Notes: a model not told the origin generated them from the letters alone. Shown: positions 53,437 to 64,000, numbered from the stretch's first letter. The stretch is 64,000 nucleotides of DNA from Rotaria socialis (GCA_905331475.1 CAJNYU010000034.1:134154-198153); one strand, 5' to 3'. Numbers and translations are program-made.

Positions 53437-54458
53437 CTAGTGGCGTAACCACGAGGGGGGCTGGGGGGCTGAGCCCCCTCCAGAACTGCTTGAGCCCCCC
53501 TAGAAATATTTCTGTTTAGCTGTTATTTAATGTTATTCTAATTTTTCGAGCGACTTTTGTGTTAGAGAACACAATCTAGATGTTATTCTTGATCAACAAT
53601 AGTAAAGAAAGAAAAAGAACAATTCTGTTCTGTTTATGTCGTCTTTGTACAATGTGAGTAATCGATCGTCATTTATCTGTTCAACAACGAAACTTTCGTC
53701 TTGATCAACAACAGTAAAGAGAAAAGAAAAAGAACAGTTCTGTTCTGCTGGTGTCGTCTATGTCAGAGTTGCAACCGGTAACGGTAAACGGCCGGTTCGG
53801 CCCGGTCTAGGATTCCTTACCGGCACCGCCAGATATACCGGCCGGTACAAGCGACTTTTTCAGACCGGCCCGGTCTAGATTTTTTAAAATTATTTTCGCT
53901 TTTTTCCCTTATTTTTTGCAAAAATAGATGATAAAAGTGTTTATTTTTGCATATCAAGCTAGTTTTTATGACATTAATGACGATTTCTAAGAAAAATTAT
54001 GAGATATATTGTTTATATTAAATCAGTATTTATCAAAAATATATTTCTTAGTGACGAAGGAGAAGTCTTAAATAATTGGAATAGTGATTCAGAGTAAGCT
54101 ATGACTGATATTAAATGAAAAAAGTCAATAGTGACTCATATACGATGAAAAAAAACACAACTATGACTCATGCCGGTCCGGTCCGGTCTGATCGGCTTAG
54201 GCCGGTACTGGTACCGGTCTAGAAAAAACCCTACCGGTTGCAGCTCTGGTGTATATTGTTGTTTTGTGTATTGATGTAGTGTATATTGTTGTTTTTCTTT
54301 AAAATGCAACTCGTAACATGAAAAATATGTTAGTGAACATCAAGCAAGTACAACATCTCCTAAAAAAGGTGGAAGAAATTCAGTTTTTAATTAATTCTAA
54401 AGAGTCTTGGGGCCGAGCCCCCCTCCCCACTAGCTTAAAATCCTGGTTACGCCGCTAG
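53437..54458. mobile_element. Non-autonomous TIR DNA transposon (outer element)
   Basis: The left end reads CTAGTGGCGTAACCA and the right end, reverse-complemented, reads CTAGCGGCGTAACCA. Both ends also contain a GGGGGCT-GAGCCCC-like block. TIRs beginning with GTGGCGTA followed by G-rich sequence are common among hAT-like elements. No convincing 8-bp duplication is seen. Within it, a unit of about 62 bp starting CTTGATCAACAA occurs at 53588 and again at 53700 (period 112). A second transposon is nested at 53764-54248. Confidence 0.7.
53764..54248. mobile_element. Nested TIR element, hAT-like
   Basis: The left terminus is CAGAGTTGCAACCGGTA and the right terminus, reverse-complemented, is CAGAGCTGCAACCGGTA. 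They match at 16 of 17 positions. The flanks GTCTATGT (53756-53763) and GTGTATAT (54249-54256) match at 6 of 8 positions, consistent with a diverged 8-bp hAT duplication. The sub-terminal regions are rich in CCGG. The 485-bp body has no coding capacity, so the element is non-autonomous. Confidence 0.75.
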
Positions 54459-54611
54459 CAGAAAATCGAGGTAAATTCCTCACGGAAGATTTTCAAATAG
54501 AGAATTGGATTTTCTAATGATGATGCATCAATATGTCGTTCATCTATCGTTATTAACTGAAGAATCAAACATAAACACATTTGAAAGTTATTTTTATTTG
54601 CCTTTGTTTAG

Positions 54612-55253
54612 TTCAATCAATATATGACATAACAGTTGGTCGTAAAAAGAGCGAAGCCGAATCGACATTTCTTATTATAACACAAGGACGTTCTGGTCAA
54701 GCTGAAGTGTATATTAGGTACGTTTGACCGCTTAATTATTTCAAAATTTTCCATTAAGTTGTTTTATTAGATCTATTCCTGTTTCTGCAATACCAACAGA
54801 TATGGAAGGATCGAGCAATTGGGTTCATCAGTTCTATCGTGATAAAGATGAAATATATGATTATTTTGTTCAACATGGAACTTTGAAAGACTATGGGTTA
54901 CCTCGAATTGAAATTCCACATAATTATTATGCTTGATAAATTGAACTTTGATGGGTTGTTATTATTATTGGAATACCATCAATTATTTATTTATTTTAAT
55001 TTCTTTGGGCAAGTTCATTTCTTGCCCAATTAATATTTGTTATTATTGTTTGTATTGGTAAGAAGCTTTTTATTAAATTAATTAAATAAAGTAAATGCTT
55101 GACTTGGCTGTTTTTTGTATAGTAACTATTGGTGTTCGAACAATGATTGCCATAACAAAAACTGAACGAAGTTCTCATTATGATGAAACAAACAAAAGGA
55201 TTAATATCAATTATTTTACTGCATTCTTTGTTTTTTGTCATCGTTCAATATGA
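54612..55253 (+). pseudogene. Truncated, decayed AGPAT3/4-like acyltransferase gene
   Basis: Three exons with intact splice sites remain (54612-54717, 54771-55057, 55123-55253). They encode the C-terminal part of a lysophosphatidate acyltransferase: SIYDITVGRKKSEAESTFLI, GQAEVYIRSIPVSAIP, SSNWVHQFYRDKDEIYDYF, and in the last exon GVRTMIAITKTERSSHYDE. Within exon 2 the frame carries four stops (TGA 54934, TAA 54937, TGA 54949, TAA 54997), yet homology continues in the same frame afterwards. All four could be C-to-T changes from CGA or CAA. The catalytic N-terminal half is absent, and the TIR transposon at 53437-54458 lies immediately upstream. It is most likely a dead gene fragment. Confidence 0.75.
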
Positions 55254-56942
55254 TATATCATAAAACAATAAGATAGCTAACTTTTTAAAAATAGCTATTG
55301 TTTCTTAGTTTGTTTGAGCATTGTCTACAGTCACTATTGAAACATACTCTATACACACAGTGACATGATCTATGTTAAGATCTTTGTTTTTATTTGAGAC
55401 AAGACGATAACAATCCTCGCAGGTACATCCACACCTCGTATGAGGTTACATTGATCAATACTCGAGCTAATTTCGAACCGTACATGATCAAAGTCTTTTT
55501 ATCATCATGATTTTCTATTATTGCTATTTGTTATCATTTTCCTGTTCCTATTCCTGTTTGAATGATTATCAATAAATGTTGACGAAAGAAAATAGGTTTT
55601 AAAAGCATCTCTTGCTTAGTTAACTTGTTTATTAAAAGAATTTAAGAAGAAATTGCAATTTCATTATTTCAAATTTGAAGAAACAGATTGTGTTGATAGT
55701 TTAGAATGAACTCTTTTTTAGTAAATTCTGTCGAACTATTCAGCCAGTCTACTAAGTGTATTGCATCGACGAGCTATCACAACTGTTTTCGTCCTTATTA
55801 AGATAATGATTACTGTCGTGATGCAAAACATGAACATTTGTTTACACTATAAAAACTTTATGAAACTATATAAATGATCTGCGCTGTTATAAGTATATTA
55901 AAATTGATATTCCTGCACTACCAATCATTCGAAATTTATCGCAACCAATATATAAAGCTATAATTGACCTTTTGAAGTCTTCTATAGATGAATAAAGGTA
56001 AGAAACTACAATACGATCTCTTTGCATTGCTATTTTTTCAGCAATTACGATAATATGCTACATAAAATTGAATTATTTTCTTAACTTAAAGCAAAAAAAT
56101 TTGTTTTTGTTTGAAAGAATCATATAGAAAATTTTAAATTTTAGTAAACTTTATTCCATTGAATAGTACTTTTCAGTCGAAAAAACCGATGAGATGTTCT
56201 AATGATGATATTAATATAATATACATGGGTGAATCGTATTTCCTTTGTATGATAGACTTGAAAATCATGTACAATACTTCCTCTTGATGTATTCCTACAC
56301 TTGTAAAAATTTCAACAATCTATAAGATTTCCATCTCGAGTTAGGCCTTTTGAAAATAATAGATATGTAAAAGTACACCAAATCAGAATCTGACTTTAGT
56401 TGTCTTGAAAAAGTCTATCTTTAATAAATACATGAAAAATACAAACTTGAAACACAATGTGCCTTATTTTGTCGCGTCATCTTAAAATATGATTTTCTCT
56501 TGAAAAGACCTATGTTAACCGGAACGAAGCTCACAGATATGAACAACCTCTCTGGTCGAACTAATGGTATAGCTTTCAGCTGATAAAACTACATTTTTAA
56601 GTCTATGTTTTCAAAACATCGCTTTTGCAATCAAATTCTACTTTTGATTATAATATAATAGTGTGTTTCTGCTTTTTATTTGTTATATAAAAGAGGGGGA
56701 AGAGCGACAACTGGGCGCTACGACAATTAGCCACAATGTAGAATTGGTCACATGTCTAACAGAAACGTAGTTCATCTTCACTTCCACACAAACTTCATTC
56801 TGCACAGTTGCGATTCAATGACATAGCACAGCGTAAGGGCGAGAGCGACATGCGAGAAATGAGGATGTGTCCTCTCGAATGGACAAGTAGATGATCTTAT
56901 CGGTTAGTAATAACTGAACGTTAACATTTACCTCTTGGATTT
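55254..56942. other. Intergenic region
   Basis: AT-rich, with no gene supported. A short frame ending near 55997 reads like protein (IPALPIIRNLSQPIYKAIID), but it has stops and a frame change just upstream. It may be a fossil exon. Confidence 0.35.
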
Positions 56943-57662
56943 ATCGAAATTAGAGTCCTGCAGGTTAAGACTTTTTTGTACCCTAGTCCTGCCCTATCGT
57001 AAAACTTCGTACCCTTTTCCTGCTCTGCCCTGCCCTGCCCTAGGGGCTTTGTACCCTTACCCTACCCTACCACAGAGATTTTTCATTTTGACACTCTATT
57101 ATATCCTTATAGTTTCAGGTTCAAGTAAAAGTCAGCATGAAGTTTTTCTTCACTATGTTTCAATATATTTTGTTGATTTGCAACGAGAACCAAATACAAA
57201 ATTAATAAATATTTCGGAAGTTTCTTAAAAATAAAATGTCATTTACAACATCACCACTTAAATTTTGCCTTCTCTCTTCCAAAATTCGTCCGGTTGCATT
57301 AAAAATAAGTTCATGTCGAGATGATTTCGAAGACATCTTTTATTACATTTACATGCACATTTACTCGACAAATAATCAAAGTGACTGAACTCGTCAGCTT
57401 TTTTAAAAAATAGTACTAAAAAATAGGTCATTGTTTTCCGTTTGCTGTTATTCTATCTAATGAACTTAGATTATGATATCACTCCTTACACGGTTTTTGA
57501 TCAAAAAGATGTCAGAAATATATATTAAGTTCTACTCTATAAAATTTTTATTAGTGTGAACTACACCCTACTTATACCCTATATATTTTTTTGTAACCTT
57601 ACCCTACCGTGCCCTGCAGGGCAGGGTAAGGCAAAGTTGTCCTGCAGGATTCTAATCGAAAT
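56943..57662. mobile_element. hAT-type non-autonomous transposon with 8-bp target duplication
   Basis: The element runs from 56951 to 57654 (704 bp). Its termini are TAGAGTCCTGCAGG and, in inverse, TAGAATCCTGCAGG. It is flanked by a perfect 8-bp direct repeat ATCGAAAT at 56943-56950 and 57655-57662, the duplication length of hAT transposons. Both ends are rich in tandem CCCTGCCCTA and ACCCTACC motifs. A short internal frame near 57109-57225 (SQHEVFLHYVSIYFVDLQRE) might be a transposase scrap, but no transposase gene is present. Confidence 0.85.
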
Positions 57663-59062
57663 GTTACGAAAAGATGAAAACTATACTCATTAAGAAGTAG
57701 CAAAAGTCGCAGTCGGTTGAAGCCTCAAAAAGTAAGAAAAAACTGTATGGCTTATGCAAAAATATTTTAACCAGCTAATATTTGATCTACTGTAAAACTT
57801 TATATGCAAATACAAGAATTTATTAAGCAATCTTATTTATGCTCATATTTGATGTCCTTGTTCTTGAATAGATTATTGGTTACTTTCTGAACCTTTCTGC
57901 GTTATTTCTTTTAAATACTAATAAAAAATTTTGGAAATTTTATTTTTCAGCATTGCGATCAATGTTACCCTGCGACCAATTGTCGTATACCCATTTTTTT
58001 AATCAGGAAGTTCGTTTTTCCTTAGAAAGAAATCCATACCATTTAGTAACAATAAATGCTTTTATTATCATGAACTACTTGATGAATAAAAGAAATAATA
58101 AAGAACCTTTGTAACGCGTGCTTTAATTCTCTCAATAGAATCTTTTGGTTAGAAGCAGGAGCTAATTGAAATTAATTATTGCGGGATCCCTATCGGATCG
58201 TTAAAAGACTGTGAAGAATGCTACTCATCAAACAAAAACAAAAACAAAAACAATAGTATATCGCATGTTTGAAGCAGCAATTAGAATCAAGTTAGAAAAA
58301 TTCATCAAGAGTTTTAAGAATACCCATAGATTTCGAGTCTGAAATAATTGATCAAAGCGTTCGGATTCCGAGTCTGATTCCGGGTCCATTGATCTTTTTA
58401 GAGTGCCATCGAGTAAATGGTTGCCATAGTGACTGTTTTATTCAGTTAATTTGCAAAGTGCATAAGTATGTTAACATCAGTTGATTACCAATATAATAGT
58501 TTTTTGTTGATTAACAAATGAGAAAAAAAACTACGAGAATTTATTTTCTTTATATGATTCATATGATTATTTTTATGGATAATAATATTTTAATAATATA
58601 CATGTATAGAATACATATATCTTCATTGAAGAGAAATCGATCCGAAGAATAAAGACGAAGAAAAAGAAGAAAACAAAAATCGAGGGGTGGAGATTCGTCG
58701 CTTATTCGTTCATCATTCATTTATTTTACACATGCTCCCTCTCGTCACATTTAGTCAGTCATCTCTTTCTTTTGCTTTCGTTCGTAAATAGTTGACAAAT
58801 AATGCTACGGAGAAGAACCTAATAACATATATATATATATGGGTGTATATATGTATCTATATACATATATGCATGTATTTACCTCGTTGGACTATTATTC
58901 TAGTCGTTTTCGTGTTCGCCCGTTTAAATTTATTCTTTGTTTTTCCTCTGAATAGATATTCATATACCAAGAGATATTGGTGTCATCGAGATTTTCATTT
59001 TCATTTTACGTTTTTGTACTTAAAAACTTTTATTTAGAACAAATATAGAAAAACAGTTAACA
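57663..59062. other. Intergenic region and DDX6 5' flank
   Basis: No gene recognised. An AAAAAC repeat lies at about 58228-58253 and a purine-rich block at about 58620-58690. TA-rich repeats lie at about 58820-58870. A pyrimidine-rich AG (TTTTATTTAG) near 59037 precedes the DDX6 start by about 25 bases. Confidence 0.4.
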
Positions 59063-60675
59063 ATGACCAACAATGATGAATTGACGGTAGCAACGCCATC
59101 AACAACGACTAATAATACCAGTATAAATACAAGTACTGCAATTACAAAATCACTTCTTGATGATCCGAATTGGAAAGAAAAATTGAAATTACCACCAAAA
59201 GATAATCGACCGAAAACATCTGATGTTACTAATACAAAAGGTCATAGTTTTGAAGATTACTGTCTTAAACGTGAATTATTAATGGGTAAATATTCAAGAA
59301 AGATGTGTTTGATATCAAAAAATGAATCCATTTTCTTTAGGTATTTATGAAAAAGGTTGGGAAAAACCATCACCTGTTCAAGAACAGGCGATTCCTATTG
59401 CATTAACGGGTCGTGATGTTCTTGCACGCGCTAAAAATGGTACAGGGAAAACAGGTGCTTATACAATTCCAATTGTTGAACGAATTGATCCCACGAAAAA
59501 TGCTGTTCAAGCTATTATTTTGGTTCCAACGCGTGAATTAGCATTACAAACAAGTGCTATATGCATGGAATTATCGAAACACCTTCAATTACGTGTTATG
59601 GTTACAACAGGTGGTACATCATTACGCGAAGATATTTCACGATTACAAGAAGTTGTTCATATTATCATAGCAACACCTGGTCGTCTATTAGATTTAGTTA
59701 ATAAAAATTTAGCTAAAATTGATGCATGTCGTGTTATTATATTGGATGAAGCTGATAAATTGCTTTCACAAGACTTCAATCATTTATTAGATGAATTATT
59801 GCATGTAATGCCAAAGGATCGACAAGTTATGCTTTTTTCAGCTACATTTCCATTAACTGTCGATGACTTCATTAAGAAACATATGAAACAAGCATATGAA
59901 ATCAATTTAATGGACGAATTAACACTTAAAGGTAAGAAGCAAAAAAGATATTTCGAAAAAGAAATAAAGAATAATTATATTCTTCTCGTTTTACATCCTA
60001 TTAGGTATTACACAATATTATGCATTTGTACAAGAGCGACAAAAAATCCATTGCTTAAATACACTTTTCTCTAAGGTAAATTCTGACAAAGTATTTAGAA
60101 TTCTTATGAAGAAAATCTTTATTTAATATTAACTTTAGTTACAAATCAATCAATCAATTATATTTTGTAATTCAACACAACGTGTTGAACTTTTAGCTAA
60201 AAAAATCACTGATCTCGGTTATTCATGTTATTATATACATTCAAAAATGCGACAAGAACATCGTAATCGTGTCTTTCACGATTTTCGTACTGGTCTTTGT
60301 CGTAATCTTGTTTGTTCGGATTTATTTACTCGTGGTATTGATATTCAAGCTGTCAATGTTGTGATTAATTTTGATTTTCCTCGTTTCAGTGAAACATATC
60401 TGTAAATAAAACGAAGATTTTTGTTTTCAAGAAATGAATGTATAATTTATTTTCTTTCATTGTGTAGTCATCGAATTGGTCGTTCAGGTCGTTTTGGTCA
60501 TTTAGGTCTTGCCATTAGTTTAATAACTTATGACGATCGTTTTACTGTGCACACAATTGAACAAGAATTGGGTACAGAAATTTTGCCAATCCCACGTCAT
60601 ATCGAGGAAACTTTATATGTGGCAAAAGCACCAGCTATTGAACAATCCATTGATGAACAACAAGCAGATAAATGA
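59063..60675 (+). CDS. DDX6: DDX6/Me31B/Dhh1-type DEAD-box RNA helicase, copy 1
   Basis: There are five exons (59063-59285, 59341-59931, 60005-60075, 60139-60401, 60468-60675). A polar Thr/Asn-rich N-terminus leads to the DDX6 signature [20 protein letters not shown]. Helicase motifs follow: Q motif (SPVQEQAIP), motif I AKNGTGKT, Ia [16 protein letters not shown], motif II DEAD, motif [26 protein letters not shown], and motif [12 protein letters not shown]. The end ([20 protein letters not shown]) is typical of the family. The protein represses translation and promotes decapping in P-bodies with partners such as LSM14, EDC3 and PATL1. A close paralogue begins 499 bp downstream. Confidence 0.95.
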
Positions 60676-61174
60676 ACAGCCAGATAGTTATTTATATTCT
60701 TTGTATGTTTGTGTGTGTGTTTTACTAGTCAAACCAAAAAAAAAAACCCAAAACACATTCCTATGAGATCAGATATGATGTATGTTCAGTTTTTATCGTT
60801 TTTTTCTTCTTTGCCTTATATATCATTGTGATCAAAACGTTTTCATTTTGTTCTATTGTTTCGATAACGGATAAAAAAAAAGAGTAAAATAAGAAAATGT
60901 TTAGATTTTCTAATTGTTTTATTACTATTTTCGTTTTTATAAAACATACAAAGTCACAATGATTTTATTCTTTAGATAAAAGAAAGAAACAAGCTTTTCT
61001 TCGATTTATACGCTATTCACACATAAATATTTATACATATACACCTATTTAAAACCATATTACATTTATTCATCCAAAATTTTGACCAAAATATTCATTT
61101 GAATTTGTACATATTAATATATCTTTTTCTTCTTCTCCCTATATTGTTATTTTATTATTTGATACCATTCAGTT
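60676..61174. other. Spacer between the two DDX6 copies
   Basis: AT-rich 3' UTR and spacer. A pyrimidine-rich ACCATTCAG lies directly before the second ATG (AG at 61171-61172), a candidate splice acceptor. No gene is seen. Confidence 0.45.
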
Positions 61175-63673
61175 ATGATTGGTTCATCAACGGGAGGCAA
61201 AGCCTCACCTTCCTTACCTTTTTCTACAACAAATTTTCCGGGAAACTTGGCAACAAGAATCGATGGCAATGAAATCAATTCAATAAATAATGGAAATGCA
61301 TCAGCGAATGCAATGACATCAATTACTAAAGATGATCCTGATTGGAAATCAAAGTTAAATATTCCAGAAAAGGATCATCGTGCTAGAACAAGTGATGTTA
61401 CGAATACTAGTGGTCATGATTTTGAAGATTACTGTCTTAAAAGGGAATTACTCATGGGTATATATTTTAGCAGCAAAAAAAAAGAAAACTTAAAATATAT
61501 ATTTTTTTTAATTTAAAGGTATTTATGAGAAAGGTTGGGAAAAACCATCACCTATTCAAGAACATTCAATTCCTATTGCATTAACGGGTCGTGATGTTCT
61601 TGCACGTGCTAAAAATGGTACAGGGAAAACAGGTGCTTATACAATTCCAATTGTTGAAAGAATCGATCCCAATAAAAATGCTATTCAAGCAGTTATATTA
61701 GTCCCAACACGTGAATTAGCATTACAAACAAGTTCTATATGTATGGAATTATCGAAACATATTCATTTACGTGTTATGGTTATGACTGGCGGTACATCAT
61801 TACGTGAAGATATTTCACGATTACAAGAAATTGTTCACATCGTTATAGCAACACCAGGTCGTTTATTAGATTTAGTTAAAAAAGATTTAGCTAAAATTGA
61901 TGCATGCCGTGTTATTGTATTGGATGAAGCTGATAAATTGCTTTCACAAGATTTTAATCATTTATTAGATGATGTCATTTTTCATTTACCACAAGATCGA
62001 CAAATAATGTTGTATTCAGCTACATTCCCTTTAACTGTCGATGATTTTATTAAGAAGCATATGAGAAATCCATATGAAATCAATCTTATGGAAGAACTCA
62101 CTTTAAAAGGTATTGAATCAGTTTGTTTCGCTAAATTGTCAATTTTAATGTAAGATTCCAGGAAAAAGCGAAGATTTAATATTCATATTTTCCTGATGAA
62201 AAGTCATGGAACATATATGTTGTAGGACAGATTAAAATCCAGTTCAGATCAAAACTATTTTAATCTGAACTGGATTTTAATCTGTCCTGCGGCATATATA
62301 TAGATATATATGTTGTTACAGGGGAGATTGAAATGCAGGGCTATTTAAAATAGCCCTTAGGGGAAATTGAAATTTTAATCTCCCCTAGGGCAAATTAAAA
62401 TTTTGTTTTTTCCGGGTTCAATTTATGAGAAAAAGTAAAGATTTTGACTTCAAAACGTACTACATTCGCACCCACATTAACACTGGCATCTAATTGTCAA
62501 GTTCCATCACATCAGTCTTTTCCAAATACCTGAATTCGCGCAAAAGACACTTACCTTATTTGTGGGTATGGGTGTAGGTGCGTGTATGGGTGCTAGTATT
62601 AGTGTGGGTATGAATGTTGTACGTTTTGAAATCAAAATCTTTACTTTTTCTCATAAATTGAACCCAGAAAAAACAAAATTTTAATTTACCCTAGGGGAGA
62701 TTAAAATTTCAATTTTCCCTAAGGGCTATTTTAAATAGCCCTGCATTTCAATCTCCCCTGTAACATATATATATATATATACAGAGAAAGAGAAAGTTAT
62801 GATAAGCATCATCATTTATGCAAAAGTATAAATACTGAATGATAATTGATTTTAAGTATCTCTTTGTTAAAAATAGATTTCTAAACTTGAATGATACATA
62901 TTTTTTCGCATAATCTTCATTTGATTTCATTATCGATACGAATCATTAAATACATTTTCTTTTTCTTTTCAAGGTATTACTCAGTACTATGCATTTGTGC
63001 AAGAACGTCAAAAGGTCCATTGTTTAAATACATTATTTTCTAAAGTAAGATAATATTTATTTTTATTTCTATTATTGTAATTTATTTGTTTTTTTCTTAT
63101 ATTAACTTTAGTTACAAATCAATCAATCAATTATATTTTGTAATTCAACACAACGTGTTGAACTTTTAGCTAAAAAAATCACTGATCTTGGATATTCATG
63201 TTATTATATACATTCAAAAATGCGACAAGATCACCGTAATCGTGTCTTTCATGATTTTCGTACTGGTCTTTGTCGTAATCTTGTTTGTTCGGATTTATTT
63301 ACTCGTGGTATTGATATTCAAGCTGTCAATGTTGTAATTAATTTTGACTTTCCTAAATTAAGTGAAACTTATTTGTAAGTTAGATGAAGAGAGAAAAAAA
63401 ACTTCAAGTTCTTTCGAATTTTGTTTTTTAAATAGACATCGTATTGGTCGTTCAGGTCGTTTTGGTCACTATGGTATTGCAATAAGTTTAATAACATATG
63501 AAGATCGTTTTTCATTGCATAAAATTGAACAAGAATTAGGCACAGAAATTCAACCAATACCAAAACAAATTGATCCATCACTTTATGTTGCGGAATATCA
63601 AACTGGTGATGAAAATGTAGGTGAAAAGCAACAGGAAAATAGCGCTGGTGCTTCAACTAATAAGAACTCATAA
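61175..63673 (+). CDS. DDX6: DDX6/Me31B-type DEAD-box RNA helicase, copy 2
   Basis: There are five exons (61175-61456, 61519-62109, 62974-63044, 63112-63374, 63436-63673), at the same positions as in copy 1. The motif set is intact: [30 protein letters not shown] and [10 protein letters not shown]. The N-terminus ([16 protein letters not shown]) and the C-terminus ([16 protein letters not shown]) differ clearly from copy 1. The third intron is enlarged to 864 bp by two inverted-repeat structures. The last helicase exon is nearly identical in DNA to that of copy 1, including silent sites, unlike the neighbouring small exon. Its role should match copy 1, and subfunctionalisation of the ends is inference. 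Confidence 0.95.
62224..62288. repeat. Perfect 26-bp hairpin in DDX6 copy 2 intron
   Basis: Two perfect 26-bp inverted arms beginning AGGACAGATTAAAATCC surround a 13-base loop. It sits about 25 bp upstream of the long-TIR element and could be a small foldback or a remnant of one. Confidence 0.8.
62315..62764. mobile_element. Long-TIR foldback element in DDX6 copy 2 intron
   Basis: Arms of 146 bp at 62315-62460 and 62619-62764 are inverted copies with about four mismatches. The outer ends read GTTACAGGGGAGATTG. Inverted similarity continues more weakly into the centre, where GT/GGG-rich sequence (GTGGGTATGGGTGTAGG) resembles degenerate telomere units. It is inserted in a TA-rich stretch, so any TA-type target duplication cannot be told from the microsatellite. 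It has no coding capacity. Confidence 0.8.
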
Positions 63674-64000
63674 ATTAAAAAAAGATAAAGAACAACAAAG
63701 AACACAGTCGATGTTGTACAGTTTTTTTTCTTTTCTTTCCTTTCTGAATTTTTTTCTTTTGCCTCCGGTGCACCAATTGCATCTGTCATCGCCATTATAA
63801 ACAACTATAAGAATCTTTTGGCTAAAACTTCTTCTTTTTGGTCTTCTCTTTAACTTCAAATCTTTTATTTCGTTGGTATTTTCTCCGTTGTCTTGTGTCT
63901 TGTTTATTTGTTCTTGATGTAAGATTTTTCTTTCCGCTTTTCTTTTTTCTGTTTTCTTTTTCGTTTTTTTACTCTCACAGCTGATATTCGACATGCGCTT
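63674..64000. other. 3' flank of DDX6 copy 2
   Basis: Pyrimidine-rich sequence follows the stop. A minus-strand frame (63668-63994) is Lys-rich because of this composition, and I do not accept it as a gene. Confidence 0.4.

Noticed and set aside
53272..53469. Open hydrophobic frame running into the outer transposon
   Set aside because: Under 70 codons, with no recognisable family and a stop inside the element. Chance cannot be excluded.
55860..55997. Protein-like frame ending IIDLLKSSIDE
   Set aside because: It needs a frame change and crosses stops just upstream. It is too short to identify and may be a fossil exon.
63668..63994. Minus-strand Lys-rich frame of 108 codons
   Set aside because: Its composition comes from a pyrimidine-rich 3' flank and nothing in it resembles a domain.
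1..64000. CRISPR array, prokaryotic operon signals or viral genes
   Set aside because: No regularly spaced repeats with unique spacers and no ribosome-binding-site pattern. Intron-rich animal genes dominate.

Overview
The window reads as nuclear DNA of a small invertebrate animal. It is AT-rich. Its genes are cut by many short GT-AG introns, mostly about 45-80 bases. The gene set is metazoan: UNC80 of the NALCN channel complex, a caspase, a tetraspanin, a STEAP-like protein, an ID-type HLH protein and DDX6. I infer a bdelloid rotifer. The inference rests on intron style, short codirectional gene gaps with pyrimidine-rich AG sites just before start codons (bdelloids use spliced-leader trans-splicing), a FLYWCH/Mutator-like remnant, and internal GT/GGG repeats resembling the TGTGGG telomere unit reported for bdelloids. 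This is not proven, because no spliced-leader gene or rRNA is present.

Layout. 0.7-4.3 kb: FAHD1 acylpyruvase, then PGM3 phosphoacetylglucosamine mutase. 4.6-5.4 kb: a foldback transposon with a FLYWCH remnant. 6.0 kb: tRNA-Leu(UAA), the only minus-strand gene found. 9.1-11.4 kb: TATA box, long E-box-rich first intron and an ID-type HLH gene. 13.4-16.2 kb: a five-finger PARP. 17.1-18.5 kb: a tetraspanin, followed 206 bp later by a caspase with a C-terminal death domain (to 20.65 kb). 21.6-25.0 kb: CRNKL1 splicing factor, followed 137 bp later by UNC80 (25.1-41.7 kb, dozens of exons). 44.4-46.0 kb: a STEAP-like membrane reductase homologue. 46-59 kb: a gene-poor, repeat-rich island with two ambiguous bases, nested TIR transposons, a hAT element with a perfect 8-bp target duplication, and a decayed AGPAT pseudogene. 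59.1-63.7 kb: two tandem DDX6/Me31B helicases, the second with a long-TIR foldback in one intron.

Every protein gene recognised is on the plus strand. The genes do not form one pathway. They are housekeeping and signalling genes: amino-sugar and acylpyruvate metabolism, splicing, P-body mRNA control, membrane excitability and cell death. The most unusual proteins are the caspase with a C-terminal death domain and an altered active-site pentapeptide, and the PARP whose five zinc fingers are each split by an intron at the same codon position. Exon structures were read by eye and have not been checked against transcripts.
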